From positions 102,469 through 166,468 of the forward strand of contig JAECQR010000006.1 of the NCBI GenBank assembly GCA_015999765.1: DNA of 64,000 nucleotides. Reading direction: 5' to 3'. Positions within the stretch are counted from its first letter, which is position 1, and the number at the start of each line of letters is the position of its first letter. This DNA comes from Flavobacteriia bacterium. GTDB taxonomy: Bacteria > Bacteroidota > Bacteroidia > Flavobacteriales > Weeksellaceae. The translations under genes and the position numbers were made by a program. The notes beneath the pieces were generated by a model that ran no database searches, was not told the DNA's origin, and saw only the letters and a program-made list of their open reading frames with translations. Below are positions 42,443 through 51,090 of the stretch, piece by piece.

Positions 42443-42898
42443 CTACTTTTTATAGAGTTTTTCGTAGAGTGAGATCCATTCCTCCGGCGACATCATTTTT
42501 GCAAGTTCTGCAATGAGTTGAAAAGGAACATCTTCAGGTTTTTTGAAACGGATACACGATTTTCCCATGTCGAGTTTCTTTTTTGAATGCTTTGGGAACT
42601 CAGTCACAAACCAATCTAAAAGTTCTGGGTTTGCATAAATCCCCATGTGATACAGCGCGATGAAATTCTTCTGTGATGCCAGGTTTATAAAAGGCAGCGG
42701 TGTATTTAGCGTACAGTGATAACCGTCAGGATAGGTTTCTAAAGGAACGTTCCATCCGATCATTCCATAACTTAAATTTTCCTGAAAACCTTCCGGAAGA
42801 TTGTCGGAAATAGTTTTGTACAACTTTGTGAATGCTTCGTTTCGATCTTCAGGAACATTCGATAGATATTCTTCAATGCTTTCGCCCGGAATCTGCAT
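42443..42898 (-). CDS. DUF1801 domain-containing protein
   Basis: 151 residues. SIEEYLSNVPEDRNEAFTKL, LSYGMIGW and DMGKSCIRFKKPEDVP match the DUF1801/YdhG family. The role is unknown. It may share regulation with the S9 peptidase, but a terminator separates them. Confidence 0.85.
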   Translation of the reverse strand: MQIPGESIEEYLSNVPEDRNEAFTKLYKTISDNLPEGFQENLSYGMIGWNVPLETYPDGYHCTLNTPLPFINLASQKNFIALYHMGIYANPELLDWFVTEFPKHSKKKLDMGKSCIRFKKPEDVPFQLIAELAKMMSPEEWISLYEKLYKK

Positions 42899-42940
42899 GG
42901 TTTTATTTTTTACTAAAATACAAAATCACAGTTTTAAAAT

Positions 42941-42972
42941 AAAAAATCCGGAAATAATTTTCCGGATTTTTT
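42941..42972. terminator. Strong palindromic terminator between DUF1801 and the S9 peptidase
   Basis: AAAAAATCCGGAAA and TTTCCGGATTTTTT pair perfectly around TAAT (42941-42972), giving T tails on both strands. It ends the minus-strand peptidase transcript. Confidence 0.9.
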
Positions 42973-42974
42973 TA

Positions 42975-45116
42975 TTAATTTTTCAGATGTTGGTCAAAAT
43001 AATCGGTCACTTTCTGCATGAGATGGACTCTGTCTTTACCCATAACGTTGTGTTCATGTCCGGGATAAACAAAATAATCAAGCTGAACGCCGTTGTCAAC
43101 AGCAGCTTTCAGAAATTTCATTGAATGTTGCCAAACCACCACATTGTCCTGAGCGCCGTGAATCATCAAAAGCTTTCCTTTAAGATTCTGAACTTTATCT
43201 AAAAGATTAGAATTTTTGTAACCTTCGGGATTGGTTTGTGGGGTGTCCATATATCTTTCGGTATACATAATTTCGTACATGCTCCAGTCGATCACCGGTC
43301 CGCCCGCAACACCCGCTTTGAAAACTTCCGGATATTTCAGCATAAAACTCGTTGTCATAAATCCACCGAAACTCCAGCCGTGAATTCCTAATTTTTCTCC
43401 ATCAACATAAGGAAGAGATTTCAGGTAATCAACACCTTTCAGCTGATCTTTCATTTCGGTTTCACCGAGATTTCTGAAAACTGCCTGTTCGAATTTCATT
43501 CCGCGGTTAGAAGATCCTCTTCCATCCATTGTGAAAACGACATAGCCGTTCTGTGCCATATATTCGTACCAGAGATTTCCGGAAGCCGGGAAACTCTCTG
43601 TCACCAACTGAAGATGAGGCCCGTTGTACAGGTAAACGATGGTCGGATATTTTTTAGTGGCATCAAAATCGGTCGGAAGAATGATTTTCCCGTAAAGAAG
43701 TGTTCCGTCGTCAGCTTTCAGCGTCACATTTTTGATTTCGGGTCTTTTATAATTTTTCAGAGGATTTTCTGAAGTCAAGATATTTTTAGACTTTAAAGTC
43801 GCTGTGTTAAGAAGATTAACTGAACGCGGTGTTGTCGCATTACTGTAGATATCATAAAGTTGTGTTCCGTCTTTGCTTAAAACTCCGGTGTGCATTCCAG
43901 GAGCTGTAGATAATCTTTGAGTTTTGAAATTATTCCAGTTTACTCTGTAAAGATGCCTTTCCATCGGCGATTCCTGCGTAGATGTGTAATAGATTTCCTT
44001 CTTTTTTTCATTGAAACCCAAAATATCAGTAACCAGCCAGTCGCCTTTAGTAATCTGCGCTACCAACCCTTTCTCGAGGCTGTAATGAAACAGATGGTTG
44101 TACCCCGTGCGCTGACTTTGCCAAATGAAATCGGTATTGGAGTTGGGGAAAAACAACAAAGGATGCTGCGGCTCAACATATTTATCTGAAGTTTCTTCAA
44201 ATAAAGTTTTTACCAAATTCCCTGTTACCGCGTCGTACTGATTCATTTTCATGTGATTCTGATCACGGTTCAGTACGCCAACAAAAATATACCTGGAATC
44301 AGGACTCCAGGTTATAGCTGTTAAATACTGCTCCTTATCACCATCAATATTCAGAAACGTCTTTTTCTGTGAGTTTACATCATAAACGCCTAAAGTCACC
44401 TGATGCGAAACAGCACCTGCCATCGGATATTTGATGTTTACATTTTTTGCTGGAGTCGCAGCCCAGTCGATAATCGGGTAATCGGTTACCATGCTTTCAT
44501 CCATTCTGTAAAAAGCAATCTTGGTGTTACTGGGAGCAGCGAAAATTCCGCCATCGATACCAAATTCGCTTCTGTGAACTGCCTGACCGCTTACAATGCC
44601 TTCATTTTCATCATTGGTAATAGCGACCGTTTTTCCGTTCTTATTCAGGTAAAGATTGTTCTTTACGGTGTAAACGATGGTTTTGTTATCTGGAAGAATT
44701 TTTACATTTTCTGCGCCTTCATTCAGGGAAGCCCAGTCTGTGACCTTCCAGTCGGTTCCGGATTTTTCGAGACGGAAATATTTGCCGTCTCTTGTGAAAT
44801 AACCCTTGTCTTTTCCATTAAATTTAATTTGCGGAAAAGATTTAAGTTTCTGATCTGCAGAAAGGTTTTTATTGATTTGATATAAAGAAACCAACGTGTC
44901 CGCTTTCATGCTCTGGAGTTCAGTAACAAGATAGCCGTTTTTGGTTCCCTGAATATAAGATTTACCATCATCGGACCAGGAAAACTGCGGAATACTTTTA
45001 ATAGCCAGGTTGCTGCGCAGACCGTTTACCGCCTCAGCCATAGTATATTTCTGGTTTTGAGCGAAAACTAAACTGCCGAAACCAAGCAATAACAAAGGTA
45101 ATTTTGAAAATTTCAT
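42975..45116 (-). CDS. S9 family (DPP IV-like) serine peptidase
   Basis: 713 residues with signal peptide MKFSKLPLLLLGFGSLVFA. The N-terminal beta-propeller is followed by the alpha/beta hydrolase domain with catalytic Ser in GWSFGGF (~res 581), Asp in HGAQDNVV (~res 655) and His in YPGHEHNV (~res 690). A Glu pair of the DPP IV type is expected in the propeller (DESMVTDYP region). It removes N-terminal X-Pro or related dipeptides in the periplasm. Confidence 0.9.
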   Translation of the reverse strand: MKFSKLPLLLLGFGSLVFAQNQKYTMAEAVNGLRSNLAIKSIPQFSWSDDGKSYIQGTKNGYLVTELQSMKADTLVSLYQINKNLSADQKLKSFPQIKFNGKDKGYFTRDGKYFRLEKSGTDWKVTDWASLNEGAENVKILPDNKTIVYTVKNNLYLNKNGKTVAITNDENEGIVSGQAVHRSEFGIDGGIFAAPSNTKIAFYRMDESMVTDYPIIDWAATPAKNVNIKYPMAGAVSHQVTLGVYDVNSQKKTFLNIDGDKEQYLTAITWSPDSRYIFVGVLNRDQNHMKMNQYDAVTGNLVKTLFEETSDKYVEPQHPLLFFPNSNTDFIWQSQRTGYNHLFHYSLEKGLVAQITKGDWLVTDILGFNEKKKEIYYTSTQESPMERHLYRVNWNNFKTQRLSTAPGMHTGVLSKDGTQLYDIYSNATTPRSVNLLNTATLKSKNILTSENPLKNYKRPEIKNVTLKADDGTLLYGKIILPTDFDATKKYPTIVYLYNGPHLQLVTESFPASGNLWYEYMAQNGYVVFTMDGRGSSNRGMKFEQAVFRNLGETEMKDQLKGVDYLKSLPYVDGEKLGIHGWSFGGFMTTSFMLKYPEVFKAGVAGGPVIDWSMYEIMYTERYMDTPQTNPEGYKNSNLLDKVQNLKGKLLMIHGAQDNVVVWQHSMKFLKAAVDNGVQLDYFVYPGHEHNVMGKDRVHLMQKVTDYFDQHLKN

Positions 45117-45172
45117 TTCTTAGATTTAAGATGTTAAAAATAAGAAATAATTCTGAAATCGTTAAAGAAATG

Positions 45173-45880
45173 TTAATTCAAACGTTGGTAAATAATTCCG
45201 GCGAAGGGATCCTTTTCTGTTTTGGGTTTGTTCCATTTATATTGGTGAGTCCAGTACGCAGCTTTCATCGACAGGATTCCCAAACCTGCGCCGAAAAGCA
45301 CATCTGAAATATAATGTTTGTTATTAGCCATGCGCATTAGCCCAATTCCGCTTGCAACACCATATGATACATACGGAACCCATTTGTAATTTTCGCCGTA
45401 TTCTATTGCGAGCATGGTGGCGCCGGCAAACGCATTTGCGGTATGCCCTGAAGGAAACGAAAAGGCGGTACCGTCCGGACGTGTTTTTTTCAGAGTGGTT
45501 TTCAGGATATAAACCATTCCGAGATTCAGAATCTGCCCTTTGATGAGAATAGCTGTCCGGTTCTGCCAGTCGGTTCTGGGTTTCATGCCCGCCCATTCAA
45601 ATCCATAAACCGCCAACATGGGTGCAAACTGTGCATAATCATCAAAATGATTGGTAAATCCGAAAAGATGCTCGTTGCGTTCTTCTACCACCTCATTTTT
45701 CAGGGATTCGCGGCCGTTCCCGTCAAAAACTATTCCCGATGCCATTAACCCGGCAGGAATATATACCTTGTTATATTTAAAACTTAAAGGCCGGTTGTCA
45801 ACATCGGAACTGTCTTTTTGCTGCGCATAATTCAGTATAAAACAATTGAAAAAAAACAGTATTGAAAGGAGTTTTTTCAT
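45173..45880 (-). CDS. PAP2-family membrane phosphatase
   Basis: 235 residues with a signal-like N-terminus. The three acid phosphatase motifs are LKKTRPDG, FSFPSGHTANAFAGA, and MRMANNKHYISDVLFG. Several hydrophobic segments lie in the second half. Family members dephosphorylate phosphatidic acid, undecaprenyl diphosphate or lipid A. The substrate is unknown. Confidence 0.88.
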   Translation of the reverse strand: MKKLLSILFFFNCFILNYAQQKDSSDVDNRPLSFKYNKVYIPAGLMASGIVFDGNGRESLKNEVVEERNEHLFGFTNHFDDYAQFAPMLAVYGFEWAGMKPRTDWQNRTAILIKGQILNLGMVYILKTTLKKTRPDGTAFSFPSGHTANAFAGATMLAIEYGENYKWVPYVSYGVASGIGLMRMANNKHYISDVLFGAGLGILSMKAAYWTHQYKWNKPKTEKDPFAGIIYQRLN

Positions 45881-45894
45881 GACCTAAGTTTATT

Positions 45895-45902
45895 CAAAAT
45901 TA
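45895..45902 (-). promoter_or_regulatory. -7 box of the PAP2 gene
   Basis: Minus-strand TAATTTTG fits TAnnTTTG, 14 nt before the ATG at 45880. Confidence 0.4.
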
Positions 45903-46046
45903 CTTAAAAGAAACGGTGATGCGTTAAACAGTATTAAATTTCTCTAAACAATCATTTATATTGGATAATTTTATAAGAGAATTATTCGGCAACCTGGAAA
46001 ATACATTTTCTTAACCTACATCAATGTGGAAGCAGTGTTGTTACGA

Positions 46047-46054
46047 TACCTTTG
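46047..46054 (+). promoter_or_regulatory. -7 box of the YceI gene
   Basis: TACCTTTG fits TAnnTTTG, 40 nt before the ATG. No clean -33 TTG is seen in range. Confidence 0.45.
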
Positions 46055-46093
46055 CAATATCAAAATCAGTTACTAACCAAAAAATAAAATATT

Positions 46094-46603
46094 ATGTCAA
46101 CGAAATGGAACTTAGACCCAACGCACAGTGAAATTACCTTCAAAGTAAGACACATGATGATTTCTAACGTAAAAGGTGAATTCAAAAACTTTAACGTGAA
46201 TCTGGAAAGTGAAGACGAAAACTTCAAAAACGTAAAAGCTAATGCGACGATTGATACTTCATCCATCAGCACTAATAATACAGACAGAGATAACCACCTG
46301 AAATCAGGAGAGTTTTTCAATGCGGAGGCTCATCCGCAGATTACCTTCGAAACTGATTCTTTAAATGATGATGTTACAGGAAATCTTACCATCAACGGTG
46401 TTACAAAACCTGTAAAACTTGATGTAGATTTTGGCGGAATCAACGTTGACCCTTGGGGACAGACAAAAGCAGGATTCTCATTCGAAGGAAAAATCAAGAG
46501 AAGCGACTTCGGTTTAAACTGGAACGCAGCCCTGGAAGCCGGTGGCGTAATGGTTTCTGACGAAGTGAAAATTGCAGGTGAACTGCAGTTCGTAAAAGCA
46601 TAA
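46094..46603 (+). CDS. YceI-family lipocalin-like protein
   Basis: 169 residues, the usual YceI size, beginning STKWNLDPTHSEITFKVRHM. Later blocks NHLKSGEFFNAEAHPQITF and DFGLNWNAALEAGGVMVSDE are typical. There is no signal peptide here, so this copy is cytoplasmic. YceI proteins bind polyisoprenoids in an eight-stranded barrel. A terminator separates it from the dioxygenase-like gene. Confidence 0.95.
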   Translation: MSTKWNLDPTHSEITFKVRHMMISNVKGEFKNFNVNLESEDENFKNVKANATIDTSSISTNNTDRDNHLKSGEFFNAEAHPQITFETDSLNDDVTGNLTINGVTKPVKLDVDFGGINVDPWGQTKAGFSFEGKIKRSDFGLNWNAALEAGGVMVSDEVKIAGELQFVKA

Positions 46604-46629
46604 AATAATTCATAGTTTATTTTTTTAGG

Positions 46630-46665
46630 GTTCACCAAAGTTTTATGCTTCGGTGAACTCTTTTC
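46630..46665 (+). terminator. Terminator after YceI
   Basis: GTTCACCAAAG and CTTCGGTGAAC form a stem with one mismatch (46630-46658), followed by TCTTTTCAATTTT. It ends the YceI transcript 20 nt before the next start. Confidence 0.7.
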
Positions 46666-46684
46666 AATTTTAATAATTAAGGAT

Positions 46685-47512
46685 ATGAATCTTAACGATT
46701 TAGACAACATTTCTCAACAGTTCAACACCACCGAAAAAATGCCGGTTCTGTTCCTCGGGCACGGCTCACCGATGAATGCGGTTGAAGAAAACCAGTTTGT
46801 GAAGGGTTTCCGCAACATTTCCCGTGAAATCCCAAAACCGAACGCCATCCTGTGTATTTCTGCACACTGGTTCACGAACGGAACTTTTGTTACCGCAATG
46901 CAGAACCCGAAAACCATTCACGATTTCTACGGTTTCCCCAAAGAACTTTTCGAGGTAAATTATCCGGCTCCCGGAAGTCCGGAACTGGCCAGAGAAACTG
47001 CAGAACTGCTGTTGCCCGAAATTGTGGAAGAAGACCACAGCTGGGGCCTCGACCACGGGGCGTGGAGCGTTATTAAACATTTATATCCCAACGCAGAAAT
47101 TCCGGTGATCCAGCTGAGTATTGATTATACAAAACCTCCGCAATATCATTTTGATCTGGCAAAAAAACTCCAGAAATTAAGAGAAAAAGGAATTCTGATC
47201 ATCGGAAGCGGAAATATCGTTCATAACCTCAGAATGGTCGACTGGAAGAACATCAATACCGTAGGCGCCGGCTGGGACTGGGCGGTGGAAGCACGCGAAA
47301 AAACAAATAACTGGCTTTTAGACGGTAATTTCCAGAATCTCATCGATTATCAGCGTCAGGGTGTTGCACTGCAAACCGCGGTACCAAGTCCAGATCATTA
47401 CCTGCCTCTTATTTATTCTTTAGGTTTGAAAGAAAAATCCGAAAACCTTTCCCTCTTCAACGACGAACTTATCGGCGGAAGTCTGAGTATGACGAGTGTA
47501 AGAATTGGGTAA
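46685..47512 (+). CDS. ygiD: 4,5-DOPA dioxygenase extradiol-like protein (YgiD family)
   Basis: 275 residues, class III extradiol ring-cleavage fold. VLFLGHGSPMNAVEEN carries the first metal His, ISAHWF the second, and SWGLDHGAWSV further His residues. LIIGSGNIVHNLR precedes the C-terminal region. The E. coli homolog opens L-DOPA to betalamic-acid-type products; the natural role is uncertain. It is convergent with the next minus-strand gene. Confidence 0.9.
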   Translation: MNLNDLDNISQQFNTTEKMPVLFLGHGSPMNAVEENQFVKGFRNISREIPKPNAILCISAHWFTNGTFVTAMQNPKTIHDFYGFPKELFEVNYPAPGSPELARETAELLLPEIVEEDHSWGLDHGAWSVIKHLYPNAEIPVIQLSIDYTKPPQYHFDLAKKLQKLREKGILIIGSGNIVHNLRMVDWKNINTVGAGWDWAVEAREKTNNWLLDGNFQNLIDYQRQGVALQTAVPSPDHYLPLIYSLGLKEKSENLSLFNDELIGGSLSMTSVRIG

Positions 47513-47528
47513 CTTTACATTTGAAATA

Positions 47529-47563
47529 AAAAAAGATTCAGAATAATTTCCTGAATCTTTTTT
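47529..47563. terminator. Bidirectional terminator between convergent genes
   Basis: AAAAAAGATTCAG and CTGAATCTTTTTT pair perfectly around a 9-nt loop, giving T tails on both strands. Confidence 0.9.
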
Positions 47564-47576
47564 ATCGAGTTTTAAC

Positions 47577-48185
47577 TTAGTAAAACCGCCAGTAATTGGC
47601 ATCGTAAGTCTTGGTAAAATTCCTCATACATTTAGATGATGTTACCCTAAGCATCAGTGTTTTAATTCCGTTTTCTCTGGAATAGCTGAATTGCGCAGTC
47701 GGTTCGGCTGAAGTTTTTTTGTCACCGTTTTCGTATTCTGCAGTCCATTCGTATTTTACACCGGATTCTGATTTTGCAGGAACAAAAGAAACTACGCCAT
47801 CGCTCACTTTCACCTCTTTAAAACTGTCTAAACTAACATCGCACGCCGAGGTCGAACTGTGATTTTCCTGTGACACAGGATTGACGACATCGATGTTTTT
47901 GCTGCAGCGTAAAATTCCTTTATCTGAAAGCATTTCCAAAGAAAGAATTGTTTTTCCCCCAGCATTACCTTTTACCTTTATTGTATGTTGTTTTACATCG
48001 CCTTCCAGAGAAACATTTCCCCCGAAAGAACTCCACTGATGACAGTCAGCACACTGCGCAGTATTGTTTTTAATGGTATAAACTTCGGATTCGCCGGCTT
48101 TGATCTGAGAATTTCCCTCAATAAAACATTGCGAATAAACAAATGTGAAACTCAATAATGTGAGCAAGAATAGAATTTTTTTCAT
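47577..48185 (-). CDS. Secreted PKD/Ig-like protein of unknown function
   Basis: 202 residues with signal peptide MKKILFLLTLLSFTFVYS. The body has two beta-sandwich-like modules: the first (~20-105) contains QCADCHQWSSFGG and the second (~115-195) EWTAEYENGDKK and TSSKCMRNFTKTYDA, reminiscent of PKD or Ig-like folds. Five mature Cys could pair. No sorting domain or catalytic motif. It lies 22 nt downstream of the acyl-CoA carboxylase gene. Confidence 0.65.
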   Translation of the reverse strand: MKKILFLLTLLSFTFVYSQCFIEGNSQIKAGESEVYTIKNNTAQCADCHQWSSFGGNVSLEGDVKQHTIKVKGNAGGKTILSLEMLSDKGILRCSKNIDVVNPVSQENHSSTSACDVSLDSFKEVKVSDGVVSFVPAKSESGVKYEWTAEYENGDKKTSAEPTAQFSYSRENGIKTLMLRVTSSKCMRNFTKTYDANYWRFY

Positions 48186-48207
48186 GATGTTTTGGATATT
48201 TTATTTT

Positions 48208-49836
48208 TTAAACCTGAATAACGCCTAAATTGAATTTCTCCGTAATCGGCGCATGGTTGGCAGCTTCAATCCCCATCGATATCCAGGTTCTGGTATCTAC
48301 AGGATTAATAATGGCGTCGGTCCACAATCTTGCTGCTGCATAAGTCGGTTCGGTTTGTTTCTGATATCTTTTCGAAATTGTATCGAGAATTTCCTGGTGT
48401 TCTTCTTCGCTGATTTCCTTTCCCTGTTTTTTTAAAGTCGATTCCTGGATCTGAGCAAGAACTTTTGCAGCCTGGTTTCCTCCCATTACAGCGAGTTCGC
48501 TCCATGGCCAAGCGACAATTAATCTGGGATCGTAGGCTTTTCCGCACATGGCGTAATTTCCAGCACCGTAAGAATTCCCTGTGATCACCGTGAATTTTGG
48601 AACTACAGAATTCGCTACTGCATTCACCATTTTCGCTCCGTCTTTAATGATTCCGCCGTGCTCAGATTTTGAACCGACCATGAATCCTGTTACATCCTGA
48701 AGGAATATCAACGGGATTTTTCTTTGGTTGCAGTTGGCGATAAAACGGGTTGCTTTGTCGGCAGAATCAGAATAGATTACGCCGCCGAACTGCATTTCTC
48801 CTTTTCCGCTTTTAACAAGTTTTCTTTGGTTGGCAACAATACCCACACTCCAGCCATCGATTCTTGCGGTTGCACAGATGATTGTTTTACCGTAATCCGG
48901 TTTGTATTCTTCGTATTCGGAATTATCTACCAAACATTTAATGATATTAAAAGTATCGTACTGATCTGCTCTGGAAGCCGGCATATGACCGAAAATATTT
49001 GCCATATCTTCTTTGGGTGGAAAACTTTCAGTCCTATCAAAGCCTGCTTTCTCGTAGCTTCCGATGGTTTTCATAATATTTTTAATCCGGTCTAAAGCAT
49101 CTCTATCATCCTTCGCTTTGTAATCCGTTACTCCGGAAATCTCGCAGTGTGTGGTGGCTCCTCCTAAAGTTTCATTGTCGATGTTTTCGCCTATCGCGGC
49201 TTTTACGAGATAGCTTCCGGCCAAAAATATAGAACCTGTTTTATCTACAATCATCGCTTCATCGCTCATAATCGGGAGATAAGCACCGCCAGCAACACAG
49301 CTTCCCATCACCGCAGAAATCTGCACAATTCCCATCGAACTCATCTTCGCATTATTGCGGAAAATTCTTCCGAAATGTTCTTTATCGGGGAAAATTTCGT
49401 CCTGCATAGGCAGATAAACTCCGGCAGAATCTACGAGGTAAATGATAGGTAATCTGTTCTCAATGGAAATTTCCTGGGCCCGGAGATTCTTTTTGGCAGT
49501 AATCGGGAACCAGGCACCAGCTTTTACTGAAGCATCATTAGCAACAACAAGACATTGTTTTCCGGAAACATAGCCCATCACCACAACCACTCCCGCACTG
49601 GGACAGCCGCCTTGCTCTACGTACATTTCGTAGCCGGCAAATCCGCCAATTTCGATGGATTCTGAATTTTTATCGAGAAGATACTCAATTCTTTCGCGGG
49701 CGGTTAATTTTCCTTCATCGCGCTGCTTCTGCAGGCGTTTTTCACCGCCGCCTTTTTTTATCTCTGCAAATAACCTGTTGATTTCCGCAAGTTTTAATTT
49801 ATTTTGATCTTCTCTCTTATTAAATTCTATATCCAT
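48208..49836 (-). CDS. Acyl-CoA carboxylase, carboxyltransferase (beta) subunit
   Basis: 542 residues. The two crotonase-like halves are clear: N-terminal LLDKNSESIEIGGFAGYEMY, GGAYLPIMSDEAMIV, and C-terminal FLQDVTGFMVGSKSEHGGII and GNSYGAGNYAMCGKAYDPR. It transfers carboxyl from biotin to an acyl-CoA; the length and motifs are closest to methylcrotonyl- or related (geranyl-/propionyl-)CoA carboxylases. The biotin carboxylase subunit is not in this window. Confidence 0.88.
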   Translation of the reverse strand: MDIEFNKREDQNKLKLAEINRLFAEIKKGGGEKRLQKQRDEGKLTARERIEYLLDKNSESIEIGGFAGYEMYVEQGGCPSAGVVVVMGYVSGKQCLVVANDASVKAGAWFPITAKKNLRAQEISIENRLPIIYLVDSAGVYLPMQDEIFPDKEHFGRIFRNNAKMSSMGIVQISAVMGSCVAGGAYLPIMSDEAMIVDKTGSIFLAGSYLVKAAIGENIDNETLGGATTHCEISGVTDYKAKDDRDALDRIKNIMKTIGSYEKAGFDRTESFPPKEDMANIFGHMPASRADQYDTFNIIKCLVDNSEYEEYKPDYGKTIICATARIDGWSVGIVANQRKLVKSGKGEMQFGGVIYSDSADKATRFIANCNQRKIPLIFLQDVTGFMVGSKSEHGGIIKDGAKMVNAVANSVVPKFTVITGNSYGAGNYAMCGKAYDPRLIVAWPWSELAVMGGNQAAKVLAQIQESTLKKQGKEISEEEHQEILDTISKRYQKQTEPTYAAARLWTDAIINPVDTRTWISMGIEAANHAPITEKFNLGVIQV

Positions 49837-50074
49837 CCGTAAAAAAAATTTGTCTAAAGGTAAGATTTTTAATTATAATTCCTTTATTGATAATGCTTTG
49901 AAGTAATTATTTGAGCCACAGAAATTTAATTATTCAAAATTAACATTATATAACGTTTTCTAATAAAATATTTAGGCCTGTTTTAGCGTTAGTGATATAC
50001 AAAACCTAAATAGTTTCATGAATTCTCAGAATTCAGTTCCTAGTTTATTTTTTTAATAGTTTATTATTTGAAGG
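49837..50074 (+). other. Gap with a possible small RNA, micro-ORF and dyad
   Basis: No gene of normal length is present. On the plus strand a strong terminator (50075) has no upstream gene on this strand for 2.5 kb, which implies a short RNA. It could include a 12-residue ORF (50018-50056: MNSQNSVPSLFF) that contains a perfect dyad TGAATTC-TCA-GAATTCA (50019-50035). I saw no perfect promoter box. Confidence 0.35.
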
Positions 50075-50110
50075 CCCCAAAAGTTGATGAAGCTTTTGGG
50101 GTTTTTGTTT
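50075..50110 (+). terminator. Orphan terminator
   Basis: CCCCAAAAG and CTTTTGGGG pair perfectly around 9 nt (50075-50101), followed by TTTTTGTTT. No coding gene precedes it on the plus strand. Confidence 0.85.
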
Positions 50111-50164
50111 AAATTTCTGAGTAATCATTGTCAATATTTTACGGGCCAATCTCAAACAGATTTG

Positions 50165-50172
50165 TAGCTTTG
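50165..50172 (+). promoter_or_regulatory. -7 box of the EamA operon
   Basis: TAGCTTTG fits TAnnTTTG, 25 nt before the GTG start. No -33 TTG in range. Confidence 0.45.
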
Positions 50173-50196
50173 CATGAATTGAAAAAATAAACCCCA

Positions 50197-51090
50197 GTGT
50201 TACAAAAATCCGCTCTTTTCAGATTGCATCTCATTGTTTTTCTATGGGGATTTACTGCAATTTTAGGAAAACTCATTCACGCAAACGCTCAGATTCTGGT
50301 CTTTTACCGAATGCTTTTTGCAGCGTTTTTCCTGTTCGTTTTCATTCGCATTATAAGACGCGAAAGTTTAAAGGTGTCGCGAAAACTCTTGATACAGCTT
50401 TCGTTAATCGGCGGTTTTATGGCTTTCCACTGGTTATTTTTCTTCTATTCGATTAAAGTTTCCAATGTATCTATCGCGCTGAGCTGTCTTTCGCTGTCAA
50501 CCCTTTTTGCCGCAATTTTAGAACCCATAATCTTTAAAAGGAAAATTGATATTTCGGAAGTAATCATGGGAATCGTCATCGTAATCTGTATGGGACTGAT
50601 TTTCAAAACAGAGTTTCACTACAAAGAAGGAATTTTCTTCGGTATCCTTACCGCACTATTCGGAACAATATTCTCGGTTTTTAACGGGAAAATCTACGGA
50701 AAAACGAGTTCGGGAAATATCATCTTCTACGAAATTTTTGCAGGATTTCTCATCTTGAGTGTATTTTATCTGCTGACGGGACAAATTACCCAGCTCAATG
50801 AAATAAGTTACCGTGATTTATCGTTAATCTTATTATTGGCAAGTGTTTTCACAGCGTTTCCGATGCTGGAATCCATAAAACTGATGAAGTATATTTCGCC
50901 CTTTACTTTAATTTTAACGATTAATTTAGAGCCGGTTTACGGGATTATCCTCGCTTTTTTTATCTTTGGTGAATCGGAGCAAATGAGCCCTGTATTTTAC
51001 ATCGCTTCATTAATCATGATTTTAGCTATTGTTGCCAATGGAATCATTAAAGCCCGGAAAACGACAGACACAAAAAAAGTAGAAATTTGA
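50197..51090 (+). CDS. EamA-family drug/metabolite transporter
   Basis: 297 residues with ten hydrophobic helices in two EamA repeats (5 + 5). The start is GTG. The first repeat has LWGFTAILGKLIHANAQ and FYRMLFAAFFLF; the second shows SVFTAFPMLESIK and LEPVYGIILAFFIFGE. It probably exports metabolites or amino acids. The PorV-like gene starts at its stop (1-nt overlap), so they are co-transcribed, although a functional link is not obvious. Confidence 0.9.
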   Translation: MLQKSALFRLHLIVFLWGFTAILGKLIHANAQILVFYRMLFAAFFLFVFIRIIRRESLKVSRKLLIQLSLIGGFMAFHWLFFFYSIKVSNVSIALSCLSLSTLFAAILEPIIFKRKIDISEVIMGIVIVICMGLIFKTEFHYKEGIFFGILTALFGTIFSVFNGKIYGKTSSGNIIFYEIFAGFLILSVFYLLTGQITQLNEISYRDLSLILLLASVFTAFPMLESIKLMKYISPFTLILTINLEPVYGIILAFFIFGESEQMSPVFYIASLIMILAIVANGIIKARKTTDTKKVEI

